This document shows positions 12,501 through 24,180 of a stretch of 64,000 nucleotides of DNA, piece by piece. Every line of letters starts with the position of its first letter. Position 1 is the stretch's first letter. Origin of the DNA: Malania oleifera. Its lineage: Eukaryota; Streptophyta; Magnoliopsida; Santalales; Ximeniaceae. The stretch covers positions 28,759,032 to 28,823,031 of the forward strand of contig NC_080420.1 of the NCBI RefSeq assembly GCF_029873635.1, read 5' to 3'. The notes below the pieces were generated by a model. That model made no database searches, was not told where the DNA came from, and worked only from the letters and a program-made list of their open reading frames with translations. Position numbers and translations under genes: made by a program.

Positions 12501-15500
12501 AATAATTAATTTAAATAATTATAATATTTTCAATTTGTATCCTTTTTTATTTTTATCATTTTAATCATATTTTTAATTTTTATTTGGTTCAAGGACAAAA
12601 ATGAGCATCAATTTAATCAAGTTTTTTTGTCTGCTTTAGTTTTAGAAATATTACCCAAATAAGTTACTGGCTTTTGATTTTGAGTTTTTATTTCTAGTTT
12701 TAAATTTTTGCTTTTGGTTTTGGCCTTCTAGCTTTTGACAATGCTGTCAAACTGCTCCTAATAGTTGCTTGAGTTTTGGCATGAAAGCAAAGTGCCTCAT
12801 AATATCTAAGTGCACTTACAGACCAATAATCTACAAAATAATCTAAGTCCTAGCTAAAAACCAGGAAGAGATAATTATTCAAAAATAGCAAGTTGATTTA
12901 TTACTTTATTAGAAAAGAATTATGGAAAGACAACATCAGTTTCCAAATTTTATTGGATCAAGCTGATGACGCGACAATTTTTTAATGCTCAAATGCGTGT
13001 CTTGGGGGGGGGGGGGGGGGTGGGGGGTAGAGAGAGAGAGAGAGAGAGATACCAAAAACTTTTCTGAGTATGCTACTGTCACCCGCCATGATATCCACAA
13101 AAAGTTCTGGTGATGCATTTAAACTGACCTCCCTCACATCCATAAAGTCGACTTTTGCTTTAACTATCTGAACTGTAAACAAGTCAGATTTTAAAAGCCA
13201 TGAAAGGCTGGAAAATTGGCAGTTGTAACTTCGTAGATTTTTTTCTTTTTAATTTAGGTTTCTTTTGGAAACAACAATTCAGAAAACAAAAATGCTTGGA
13301 AGTTCAAACTAGACATTTCTAGTACCTTTTCTTCTACTCCTGGCACCAATTCATACTCCAGCTGGGCTTTCCAGTTTATCAGATCCTGTCGAGATACGAA
13401 CCTGCAGTGCAAGACATGTTATCTTGAGTAAGGTAGAGATTCCAAAATTAAGTAATAAACAAATCATCCAAATTACAAAATTTTGTGCATATTAAGTACC
13501 TTTCTGGGAAAAAATAGACACCTCGTTCACCTTTTAAAGCATCCAGATCAGAATTGGGGTTCATTACTGATAGCTTGCTGGGAATGACACCGGCCTCTGC
13601 TAGAGCTATTGCAATTTCAGGGACAAAAACTCAAACTTCCACCTCAATCATACAACTTTAGAATCATAGATGAAAATTAAAGTAAACATTACCTTGAATA
13701 GACCAAAAATCTGGGTCGAAGATGCTCACATCATCAAATGCAGCAACAATGAACCCAGAAAGTAAAACAGATGGAACAATCCTGTGCTTGGGATTTCTAC
13801 AAACCAAATCATGATGCATCAAACCATACTCTGCAAAACCTCTGACAGTCATACATCACATGGACAATAAAGAATATAACCAACTCAAGTTACCTTTCCA
13901 ATAATGAATTTGCTTGAACCAACCACCTTGCATACTCCCTTCTAGTGCACAATTCATCTGCCTTGACATTTTCTTCAATGATCTGTATACCTTAATTACA
14001 GTTGAAGATACTCAAGCTCAGAACTGGACATAAAGCTTGATTCACATTAGTATACACTATACAATTTCATAGCTACAATATATAAATATTTGATTTTAGA
14101 AAAATAAAAAAATATATTAAGCAAGGATAAAAGAGAGGGTAAATCCTCAAAAAGGGAGAAAATAAAAAAATAATAATAAGGACAAGCATTTTGAAGACTC
14201 CAGCTCCCACCAAAGTTGCCTTCTTTGCATGGGAAGCTGCTTTGTGAAAAGTTTTTACAATCAATAATATCTCCAGAAAAGAGGTCTGACTCTAGTTAAG
14301 AGGTGGTACTTGTGTGACTATGAAGCTGAATCCAATGATCACATCCTCCTCCATTATTTATGGAAGAGGAACTTATGGAATCTTGCTCTAGTTATGACAG
14401 GGCAGCAGGGTGCCACAGCTAAGACAGATGAGATGGAAATTTGGCTTGGATGGGATCTCGATCCAGCGAGGAGAAGATCGAATCTATGTGCCCAATTCCT
14501 GTCGAAAGGAACAGAAGGGTTTTTGAAGGGTCAGCCAAGTGAGGAGAAGATAAAATCTATGTGCCCAATTCCTGTTGAAAGGAACAGAAGGCTTTTCGAA
14601 GGGTCAGCCACTCTGCTCATTAAATGATTGACCAATCTAGCTTCTTGGTTCAGGGGTCGCTTGATACTTTTGCTGTTCTATACTTTCTGGATTACATTAT
14701 CGATGATTCCTATTTTGCATCTTCTTGCTGTATTTGGGTGGCACCTCCTCAGTGCCCATCAATGAAATATCTCTTTTCTTGCTGGAAATAACAGAAGATA
14801 AGGACAAAACAAGAAAACTAGAACATAAGAGACAAAGCCAACCATCCCCTAACTTATCCTCAAAGAGAACCCAAAAGAACTCCAATATCCACTTATAAAT
14901 CTATAAGCCTTCACTTAGCCTGCTCTCCGTTATGCTATCTATATCGGTATATCCATGGTAGATCCACCCATAGACACACTTACAGACCCATGCCTCAGCA
15001 GAACATTGGCAAACTCTCCCCTTTATTGAGATAACCAGAAGCACAAACAAGGCATTGCATGCAAACAACCACTATGCTCAACTTCTTCCTCAAATATGTC
15101 ATAATTACACAACACCTCAAGCAGGTCTTCAACCTCCTTATTTTCACATTGTTCACAAATCTCATCAACCAAGATCCCTTAGCTTTTTTGTATAGACGGT
15201 CCATATCACTCCCAAAATCCTCTAAATCAGGCCATTCATCTGAATCAGAACCCTCATTCTTCTGGGCTACTCTGAAATCAGTCCTTACAAACCCATTCCA
15301 TGGGACTGTTCCCACTTCCCAACACTTTGCAATTCAGGAACTAGAGTCTCCACAAGTTCAACACCACATAGATTTGGTGATGATACACACTGTTCAGCAT
15401 TCACATAGAGACAGTGAATAACCAAATTAGAAGTAGGCCATTAAGCCATTAATTTATCAGACATAGATCCTAAAATGAAGCATCCCAGCGAACCCATGGG

Positions 15501-18500
15501 AGTTCAATAATGGATAATACAATAGTCAGACGTACAAATTGCAATACAACCATGCTTCATACAGCTCTTATACCGCCAAAGGGCTACCAGTTCCTGTCTT
15601 CCTGATACCAGGAGAAAAATCATAATTGCACTATACCAGAAGGATCACACAGAACAGAATAGCACAGAATAAAATAAATATAGGTTTTTGTGCATGTATG
15701 TGCAAGTAATTATTGCAGTCATTAAAAAAGAGATATTGTTTTGATTAAAATTGACTAGATGATTGTTCTCACTGAAACAATGCAAAATTGATTTTTTTTT
15801 TTTTTTTGATAAACAAAGAATTATTTGAGAAAGAAAGAAAGATCACAACAAAGAAATGAAAACAAAAACAAGGAGAGCAAGATATCCTCCCATTACAAAA
15901 GGACATAAACGAGTGGAAAAAGAAAATAATTACAAGACAACTCCATAAAATCAACCAACTTTGCTACGAGTCTTCCAGTGATACCTGTTGAGAGAAGCCA
16001 CTTGCTGAGCACTCAAGTGACATAAGAAACACCACTCTGCTCCAAAGCAAGTTAATATAAGTAACACCCTAAAAATTCTAGCATATATCTCAAACCAAAT
16101 ACACCAAATCATAGCCAGGAAAGTGCACCACCAAGCTTTCTTTCCTTTCCACTTGTGCCCTTACCAACCCCTCACCCCAAAAAAAACAAAGAAAACAAAA
16201 AAAGTGCAGAAATCTTCCAAAGAAAAGGGGCAGACCCAATTTTCACCAAAAAGACCAAACAAATTATTCCAGAGAATCAAGTGATGGTTCAATGTAAAAA
16301 CAGATTCAAGTAAAGAACACGAACAGGGCCTTATTAGGTCTTCCCTTACGAAGCAAGTCATCAGTATTGATTTTCTCAAGGATCGTAGCACAAGTCTTAG
16401 TCTTTAAAGGAATTTTGGCTTTCCAATTTAAAGAACAAAGAGCGAAAGAAGTAACCTTTGGATCATCAACCAAATTAGAAAAGAAAGCCTTAAAAGATTA
16501 TTCCCACAAGCTCATTATTCTCTCTCATTAAGGTTCCTCCCAAAATAAAAATCCTGAGGGTGGTAACCCTCTTGCAAAAGGAAGAAAGTAGAAATAGGAG
16601 TAAGGCACCAAGGGCAAAAGGCGCCTCCCAAATCCGATGATCCTCCCAAAAACATATTCTCCCTGTTAACCCACTTTATATTGAACATTAGGAAAGGAAC
16701 AATAGCAAATATGAGACACAAATTTAAGGACTCCCACATGCAACACTAACTCCATCGTTAGTGACTGATAACCTGAAAATGCTATCTCAAAATCAAGATA
16801 CCAAAGGGAAAGAAAAAAAGAGCATACAGTTGATCTAGAATTTCTTCATCAATCAACCATGTAGAATTGTAGACTCAGCCCTCCATAACTGAGCGTCATT
16901 TCAGGCATGGGCCCTTTTGTGAAAGTCTGATCATTTTATATCACTCCTTCTCACCAAATCCTCAATCTTGAGGATGTAGCTCTTATGCAGAAGTCAAAAG
17001 GCACAAGAACACAAACTATAAATGATTAGGAACAAATCGCAACTGTGATTAACAAATAAAGTGTTAAAAATCCTGTGATAATCCGAGACAAATAATTTAT
17101 CCTCTCTTCAGTCTACTTTCGGCATCGCATTTAAAATCTGTGTCCTATGTGCAATTTATGCAATTTAAAGTTTTCACCTTCCTAACCTCACAAAAATTAA
17201 AAATAGAAATCCTAGAAGCTACATAATTGCAAATATGATAAATTCAACGAGAGACTCACGAAGCATGGCAAATAATAAGCAATGGACAAACAAAAAGGAT
17301 AGTAAGTGAAATCTTTAATCACAGCCATAACGCATTACAAGGATATTTAACCTAGCATTGAAATATTTCATGTCTATTACATAGAAAAGCTTCAAAAACA
17401 AACCTTCAGTTTCTTAAGAACCAGTAGAGCTTCTTGTTGAGTAGAATCCACAGCAACTGGAATTATAACACGTTCAAGTTTCTCCACAGCTGCTGAAGCA
17501 TGAGGAAACATACCCAAAATAAGGAAATTTCTTATTGATTCATTTGTTTAAACCCAAAGGATTAATTTTGATTATAACAAAACCTAAGATTTCTGTTCTA
17601 TGAGCTTGATATGCATGCAAGCTTTGTAGAATGAGATTTCAAGTGTTCCATGTACTTTAAAACTCCATTTGTTTATTTGTTGACAGTTGGATACATTGAG
17701 ATGACCTTGAGGCTTCTCAGGCTACATACACTCAGTTTACGTACAATTCAAAATCTTGTTAACAACTACTTGTTGAGATGGGTATTGGACTTTAAGCCAT
17801 CTCATGGACCTGTGATATTTTCATCTCAAAGGTAGACTTTATGTTGGTCCACTTAGGAGCTTTTTGTTTGCACTTACTTGCCTCTGAGTAGACGCTAGCC
17901 TGACTAGTGAACCAAATCAGGGAACCAATCAGTTTTCTGTCCATTCCAAAAACATATGAACTGCTTCTACATATGACTTGTTCACTCAGACATGCATCTC
18001 TATCTTAGCAAAATTCAGAAAGGCTCTCCCTCATCATCTATCTCCCTCTCACACACACATTGACATCCCTTGGCTGATAATGATGCCATGGAGGGATGAT
18101 AGCGACAAAGCTGATGAGATCTGGACCTCTTCTCCCATCATCTCTCTCTCTTAAATAATGGGATCTGGAGTCGCTCACAAATTAGAACTTCCAGTTTTTG
18201 TGCAACAGGGATACAATTGAGATTCAGGAACAAGCATATCAGTATTTTTTTTATTTTTTTATTTTTAGCAATTTGTATACAAAGAAGAGAAAGTAAATCT
18301 ATAATATTTTTTGCAGATTCAGATCAGATTGCTACTCCTTTGTAGTTATACATTTTCTGGGTGTATCATTTTAAAAAAAATTTAAATCAATTCACTCTAG
18401 CAGATTTGTACTCCTTAAGTGATGGCAATACCCCTTCCTCTGCAATTTTTTCCTGGCTCCTCTTCTTTTTTTTATTTTCTGTTTTCAATGTTTATTTATG

Positions 18501-21500
18501 TTTCATACTTTTCCAAATTCTTGGGCAATGTATCGTAGATGCATCTATGCAATTTCATCCCCCAAAAATTTAAATAATAAGAAGAAGATGGTTATGATAA
18601 TGAAACCCTTTGATTTTTGGTGATGCAATTTTTTTTACTTAAATTGCTTCTTTTTGTGTGCGTGTGTGATTACAATGTATATGTATTTTCGGTAATGTAA
18701 ATTTTTGTAATTTTTTTAAATTTTTTATAGCTTATCTTGGAAGAAATTGATGTTTTTTTTGTATTTTTAATTTTTAGATATTCCAACTGAATTCACAGTA
18801 TTAAAGGGTTAAAATTGTAAAATTTTTCATATTCAAATGTTCAAACAAAAACTAATTATCAAACAGACTTAACTGTTCAACGTTTAGTGGTTCAAGCTAG
18901 CTCTAAATCTGGTTCACTAATTCAAAACTCGGTTCAATGTTCAAAACTTGATACTGGACTGTATCAAAAGGCCCCTTAATTTATTCTGGAATGTCTATCT
19001 TTTGTTTAACTTTTATCTTTGGCATTTATCTTGCTAAGAGAATTTTTTTCAGAATAACTGTGGGGATTTTTAAAGCTATCTTCTTGATATTTTTGTAAAT
19101 ATAATTTTGGGCTATTCTAATTTAAATTTTATTCACTGGAATTTTGAAGTTGGCCAGTTACAAGCTTTCCCACATGTAGATTTTAAATTAAGCATCCTTG
19201 TTGATTTAAATTTTCCATGGGAAGTTCTTTAAATGTTGATCTTATAAAATCTCCAAGACTCCAACAATTGAAAGATGTATGGGGATTTGCATTATCATTC
19301 AATAGATGAAAGATTTTTTAATAGCATATCTGGCTAAGAAAGTGCTGGAACATTCCATCTGAATCGGCAATTAATTGCAAAATTTTAACAGGTACAATAT
19401 TCAGCATTAATTATGAGCCCTCATACTCTTTCCGTTGTTTATTGACTTTTGTCCATGACAACTACTCTGGAAATTCCTTTTACATGTAAGGCAGTCATTG
19501 AATTTAAGGATTTTTCTAACAAGATTTTGGCAAATCCTTTGCAATTGAGCTAGACATAGGACCATTTTCTTGAAAATATTTGAAGCTTCAATATTCTCTT
19601 TGAAGAGTCTCATCTAACTATTGAGGAATTATATCAGATTGAAATTCAAAAGACAGTAGATAACCAAGAGAAAATTGTCAGTGTGAAAAAAATTGTCACA
19701 ACATCTAGCCACAACCTCCTTCCTCCTTGCCTCCCTCCTCCTCATCTCCCCACCCCCCTTTTTTTCTTACAAACTTTAGGTAAGACATTGAGCTAGCAAC
19801 TTATATTTTCTCTTTTGACAGTATCTCTCCATTGTTTGAGTATCGAGAACCTGAAGGATTGTAACTATTGTTTAGGTTGAGAATACAAAGGTGCTGTGAC
19901 TTCATTGTGAACCAGGAAACCTAATTTTGTGACTTGATTGAGAGTTAATACCTTGTAGAGCTGTAATTGGTATATAGAATTTCATGTGTAAATGGTGCAT
20001 GTGTACTAGCTATACTTGATAAAGCCCGAGCCAAATTGTGGCCAAACCACTATACAACTTGCTCATCTCTCTTGCTTGCTCTCCATGATACTGTTGGTAG
20101 ATTGATTTTTTTAGTGTGAAATATTCATTAAATTGTTACGCACACATTTTAAAAAATTATTCATCAATCTGGAAAACCACCCATCCCCCAACCCCACCCC
20201 CGTGTGCACGTGCAAGTGCCTTTGAGCCAACAAGCTATAATAAAGAGATTGTAAATGTAAGTAGAGAAGTTCATTTTATGAACATTCAAAAGAACAATGA
20301 ACTAAAACCCAATATTTTTTTTTCAGAACTTGTTAGCATCTTAAGCTAAGCTTGATCAGCCTACTATGCAACCAAGCTTAATTCATTAACAGCCCTGCAT
20401 GTCACCCCACTACTATATTAATTTGTGTGTTGAAATCGCATGCAAAACAAAGTGGAGACATTTAAATTCCCCAGAATTCCAAAATAATCACCTTTACATG
20501 CCTCACTTTTGTAAAATAAGGGTGCCAACAAAAGCTCAAATAAAATAAAATTTAGAAAAATAAGGCATTGAATTTTTGTTTGATTTGAGTGTACCTGATG
20601 ACACAGTGTCACTTGTTGCATTACATCTATAGTCTGGGTTTGTCTCTAAAACCAAGGCTTCCACATCAGATCCATCAGTCTCCGCTTTTTCGGTCCCATT
20701 GGCTTTAATTTCATCATGCATTAATAAACCGGGCAAAGCATGCAATGCACTACTAAACTGAAACTTAAAACCTACAAAATGGGTGCAGCATGATCAAACC
20801 TCAATCCACAATATACCATTTACTATACGAATGAGCAATATCCTAACACAAACGGCTTGCATACCCTTTTCCATGACCAATAATTCAGCATATTACCCAC
20901 CAAGCATACCCATTCACACGAAACTGACAATTTAAAAATGAGAAACCAAAACCAATATACAACAAATTCAGCTAGTACAAATTATTGCATACTATAAATA
21001 ATCGTTTATTAAAAAACTAAAAGAATCATAAATGTCAAAGAAAATTCTGATAAAATGGAACTCCTATTAACCTTTTCTTGTCATTGAGAAGTGAGCCATG
21101 GCTGCAATTAGAGCTGTAACTGAAATCCCAATAACCCCAAACACAAATGTAGGCAATCCTGCACCACGATAACTCAGTTTTCATCCGTAATTCCTCCACC
21201 AGAAAAAAAAAATAAAAAAAAAAAACTAACAAATGGAATTGAAAATAAAAAACAGAATACAAACTCTTCTTTCCCGTCTTCTTCTCAACAGGAGACTCAA
21301 CAATTGCCCAACCGCCGCAGTCATCATTTCCCCGATTGTCCGGAGCAAACCACGAGAACCCGAGGTTTCTCTCAGCAACGGACGCAGCCAAACGAAGTCT
21401 ATGTTTTCTGGATCTGTGATGATCTAGAGACGCCTTCAATGAATTGAAAATGGAAACATCAGTGCGAATACTGCGCAAGAAAGAGCGACGGTTGGTGGGA

Positions 21501-21535
21501 AGTACTAGGGGAGAAGGAAATGGAGAGGAGCACAT
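6588..21535 (-). CDS. SLH-domain, coiled-coil chloroplast-type protein, 11 exons, 579 aa
   Basis: Minus-strand exons in transcript order: 21265-21535, 21072-21158, 20595-20771, 17404-17492, 13894-13982, 13693-13796, 13500-13605, 13326-13401, 13053-13167, 7744-8275, 6588-6681. They sum to 1740 bp, all introns are GT-AG, and the phases agree at every join. The N-terminus (MCSSPFPSPLVLPTNRRSFL) is Ser/Arg-rich like a plastid transit peptide. A hydrophobic helix spans about residues 92-112 (GVIGISVTALIAAMA). SLH-like segments follow at about 200-330 (TRREYARWLVQANSLL; FDDVSIFDPDFWSIQALAEA; FVSRQDLINWKAQLEYE). A long Glu/Lys-rich coiled coil covers about 395-540, and the end is VLEEVGRRWKWESQA. 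The architecture and tail match the small plant family that includes Arabidopsis AT5G23890, AT5G52410 and AT3G25680 (from memory); the length suggests the short member. Biochemical function is unknown; thylakoid or envelope attachment is inference. Introns of 3.1, 3.4 and 4.8 kb hold repeats. Confidence 0.92.
8521..8877. mobile_element. MITE-like sequence in SLH intron 9
   Basis: The left end reads TGTTTGGTTGGC and the right end is its imperfect inverse (GGAATGGGAT side, ending CCACCAAACA). The interior is AT-rich and non-coding. This end type is common in hAT-like MITEs of plants. I could not find a matching target duplication, so the boundaries are tentative. Confidence 0.4.
10084..10510 (+). 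pseudogene. Calmodulin-like (CML25/26-type) pseudogene in SLH intron 9
   Basis: On the strand opposite to the host gene, frame 1 (10084 onward) reads IEELKLVFKKFEVNGYRKIS and MGSLGHPLTNEELGKMI, an EF-hand pair. The frame then shifts near 10260-10290 and continues LENLKDALSVYDTDSNGLIS, the third EF-hand, and a worn fourth hand around 10450-10500. The first loop has lost its third-position Asp (VNGY for the usual NGDG spacing) and hand 2 is scrambled. The order and spacing match plant CML25/26-like proteins as I know them. There are no introns, as expected for a copy of an intronless gene or a retrocopy. It is broken and is most likely inert. Confidence 0.75.
11581..11671. repeat. Two-copy tandem repeat in SLH intron 9
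   Basis: A unit containing ACTAGTAGGTTTTGTTAAA occurs twice, at about 11581-11619 and 11626-11671, with a few substitutions. It has no coding content. Confidence 0.8.
13005..13052. repeat. G-run and GA microsatellite abutting a splice donor
   Basis: A run of about 16-18 G is followed by TGGGGGG and about ten GA units. On the minus strand this is the beginning of SLH intron 9: the donor GTATCTCTCT merges into the CT repeat and then a C-rich tract. Confidence 0.9.
14180..14790 (+). mobile_element. LINE 3' fragment in SLH intron 4
   Basis: Frames in this piece show the zinc-binding tail of plant LINE reverse transcriptases: PTKVAFFAWEAAL, then ESNDHILLHYLW, and later the RNRRLFEGS block. A segment of about 71 bp (roughly 14469-14539) is directly duplicated (14541-14610), so the RNRR block occurs twice. 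The 3' end shows the usual plant LINE tail (TTTGGGTGGCACC... near 14737, then AATGAAAT). It is 5'-truncated and full of frame breaks. Confidence 0.75.
15059..15421. other. Unidentified open region in SLH intron 4
   Basis: Long open frames exist on both strands (120 codons plus, 15059-15421; 106 codons minus, 14995-15315). The minus frame has a protein-like acidic stretch (SDSDEWPDLEDFGSDMDRLY). A neighbouring minus frame also looks protein-like, as if a coding sequence had been frameshifted. I do not recognise it. It could be a gene fragment or chance. Confidence 0.25.
15785..16740 (-). mobile_element. LINE 3' fragment, opposite orientation, in SLH intron 4
   Basis: On the minus strand the fragment ends CTTTGTTTATC followed by poly(A), seen as the T-run at about 15792-15807, which is typical of plant LINE 3' ends. 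Upstream the minus frames read KTKTCATILEKINTDDLLRK and RKGRPNKALFVF, then WNNLFGLFGENWVCPFSLED: the zf-RVT region of an L1-type element. It has many stops and is 5'-truncated at an uncertain point near 16740. Confidence 0.75.
17493..20594 (-). other. SLH intron 3, no element recognised
   Basis: 3.1 kb of AT-rich intron. All frames are broken. There is a C/T-rich tract at about 19720-19770. No LTR ends, terminal inverted repeats or known domains were seen. Confidence 0.5.
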
Positions 21536-22399
21536 ATCGAAGTTCAGATACTAGGGTTTAGAATCAGGGTTTCGGGTTTGCGGAGAGAGACGAGAAATCG
21601 GACATGCAGGAGCTTGATGATTTCTGCTCTAGCTCTCAGCCTACAGCTTCCAGTGTTCGCCGTAACAGTAGAGGCGGCATCCCAGGATTATCAAAGATCT
21701 CAATGGTAGTCTTTCGCTGTAAAGTGAAATTTTCAGTTGAACCAGCTCACAAACGCGCGTGTCACAACATTATTCTGCGTAAAGTGGCTATGAGATAAAT
21801 GAATAAATAAATATTTAGCTTTCATCTCCTCTCCCACGTTCAAATAAATAAATAAATAGAAGAATAATAAAAATATTCTCCCAATTGCTTTTGGTTGAAA
21901 AATATAGTTTTTAAGTTCTAAGTTCTTGCCTCAAAATTTGTGTTGTGAGTGAAGTATGGTAAAATTATTTTGCGACTTTACTTTTAAAGACTTCTTTAAT
22001 AATAGAAAAGTAAATGAAAAATAGAATTTGTGGATAATATTTTAGTAGTTACTCACCTTTATGTTCACACTTATTTATTACTGTATTGATTTATTATATT
22101 AATATATGAGAATTAGGGATTAATTTTTTGTTAAATAAAATCATGGATTACAATATTTTTGAGAAATTTTGGTTACAAACACTAAATGTGATGATTATTC
22201 ACACAATTGATAAAAAAGCTTTCTATTATTTATGGAAGACAAGTGTTGCATAATGGTGATATTGAAATTATATTCAAAGTTTAGCGTTTGAAAATGATCA
22301 GCTTGAAATTATTACTAAAGTTTAGTAACCAATTATGGAGTTTGTCGCAAGTCTATGATATGCAAGAATTCAAATTTTATAAAACTTTGTCTGTGTAAT
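21536..22399 (-). promoter_or_regulatory. Upstream region and probable promoter of the SLH gene
   Basis: This is the sequence upstream of the SLH start codon on the minus strand. It includes a probable 5' UTR with GAAACCCTGATTC-type sequence (about 21550-21575) and AT-rich DNA with AAATAAATAAAT runs (about 21795-21860). No clear TATA box could be assigned. No gene was recognised. Confidence 0.4.
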
Positions 22400-22998
22400 G
22401 CACCCTATGGAGCATGATGACAATCACCTAATCAAGGAAATCACCTAAAGAATTAAAATAGGAGGTCACCCGAGGTCATCTAGTCACCAAGAGATGCAAA
22501 CATCTTTTCGCCAAGCCTAAAGGAGTTACAAATGGTTTTCCAAGTGATAGAGGTCGTCCAGCAATCAAGAGACAAAATGTTGTCCAATCATTCAAGACAA
22601 ACATTGCCTAGTCATTAGGCAACATAGAAGACGGGCATTGAGCATAGCATGTGAGTTTTCTTTAAAAAGAAACTTTTAATTTTTATTAACAGAATGAATT
22701 GTGTAGGGTTAATGACCTAAATTTATGTTTGTAATCGTATGATTAGTATAATTTGGCCTAGTATAGGTATAAACAGGTGTGCAATCCATCTTGTAAGGCA
22801 TCTCTCAATCAATTTCATACATCAATACAATAGTCCATCAATAAAACAAGTACCATTAACTCTTTAGGCCTCTTTTACCCTTTCTTTACCTTCATGTCTT
22901 CTCAATCTATTCCTTCTTTATCTCATTCCTCCTTCTTCTCATCTAAGGTCATTTACCTCCCTCTCTCTCTTCCTCCTCTGATTTCTACGAATCTCTCT
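22400..22998 (+). repeat. Probable partial LTR that received element A
   Basis: The segment has repeated short words (GTCACC/GTCATC...CAAGAGA types, about 22465-22620), a TATA-like stretch near 22760, and a pyrimidine-rich end. Reading across element A, the sequence continues from TCTCT (22994-22998) into CGCTTTTGTTTCAC at 42433. The organisation resembles an LTR, but no TG/CA ends could be set. Confidence 0.3.
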
Positions 22999-23295
22999 TG
23001 TAGAGACCTGAATAATTATAATAATTAAATAATAATAATAATAGAAAGAAAGAAAAAGGAATTTTCTTAAAGATTTCAACAGGGTCTCGTCGATAAGTGA
23101 AGAAGTTCTCATCGATGAGAAGTTATCGAAAGGACTATTTCCAGACCCTACAACTCGTTGACAAGGAAAAAGTGTTCATCGGCAAGCTTCCTTCATTGAC
23201 TTGTCGACGAGAAAATGTGACTTGTCGACGAGGCCACATGGACAAGTTTTCTATATAAGCCTAAGAACCCATTTTTCAGCGGAGAAAATTACAGA

Positions 23296-23298
<3 letters not shown>

Positions 23299-23352
<54 letters not shown>
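23299..23352. repeat. (CT)n microsatellite in the 5' LTR of A
   Basis: About 27 uninterrupted CT units just downstream of the TATA box, in the predicted transcribed leader. The matching tract in the 3' LTR is at about 33883-33947 with one CTTT interruption. The long SLSLSL frames over these tracts are artefacts. Confidence 0.95.
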
Positions 23353-23354
<2 letters not shown>

Positions 23355-24004
23355 GCGACCTCTCTCTCCATCTCTTTTCGATTCCGACCCTGTTCTTCGT
23401 TGGTTCGACGATCAGAAGTCGTCACATCACTCCTGTGAAGATTCTCTACAAATCTGTTAGAGTAATTCTTCGTTAAGCTAACTTGTGAACTATCCCAAAA
23501 TTTGGGTAAGTTGATTATTTTAACATTTATTAAGGTATTTGGTATTTTTGGGTTGAGGAAGGTGTTAGATGAGTTTATACTGACGTTTTGCTAAGGAAAA
23601 TGCAATTTCAGGGTGTTGAGCTGGGGAACACACGAGTGTGATTTTGGAATAGTTTGTGGGCTTTTTCATAAGTCAGGTAAGGGAATAAACTAAGTCAGCT
23701 TCCTTATGAAAATATATTTATAATTTTGTAGCATTTAAATTCAGGTAAATATGTATATTGTAGAATTATGTTGAAAATAACACGATTGATAAGAAAATAT
23801 GATTTTTATGGATAATATCAGAAATATGATTTTAGAATAGATTTTATGTTCTGAATATTCACTTTTGTGTGGCATGAGTATGAAATTATATGATTTTATG
23901 TAATATCATAATGTTATGTTTTCAAAATCAGCATATTATTATGGTTTTCAAGAAAATATTAAAAATGATACGAGAACTGTGTTTAAAGTATAGAGATTTC
24001 AAAC

Positions 24005-24180
24005 TATGTTAAATATATGCCAGCGTAAGGGCTGTGATTTTACGTGATATGACATGTCGGCATAAGAGCCGCAGATTTATACGATATGCCGGCAAGAGGG
24101 TTGGGATTTCTATATGATATGCTATGCCGGCATAAAGGCCACGATTTTCATGTTTTATTATGCCGACGTAAGGGTTTATA
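24005..24180 (+). repeat. GCCGGC-centred minisatellite in the 5' LTR of A
   Basis: Four or five imperfect units of about 35-45 bases, each with TATGCCGGC or TATGCCAGC followed by RTAAGGGC and a T-rich spacer. Related units on the other strand occur in LTR E (43970-44255). Confidence 0.75.

Noticed and set aside
15059-15421. 120-codon plus-strand frame as a real gene
   Set aside because: No recognisable domain, and the opposite strand looks more protein-like; listed only as an uncertain region.
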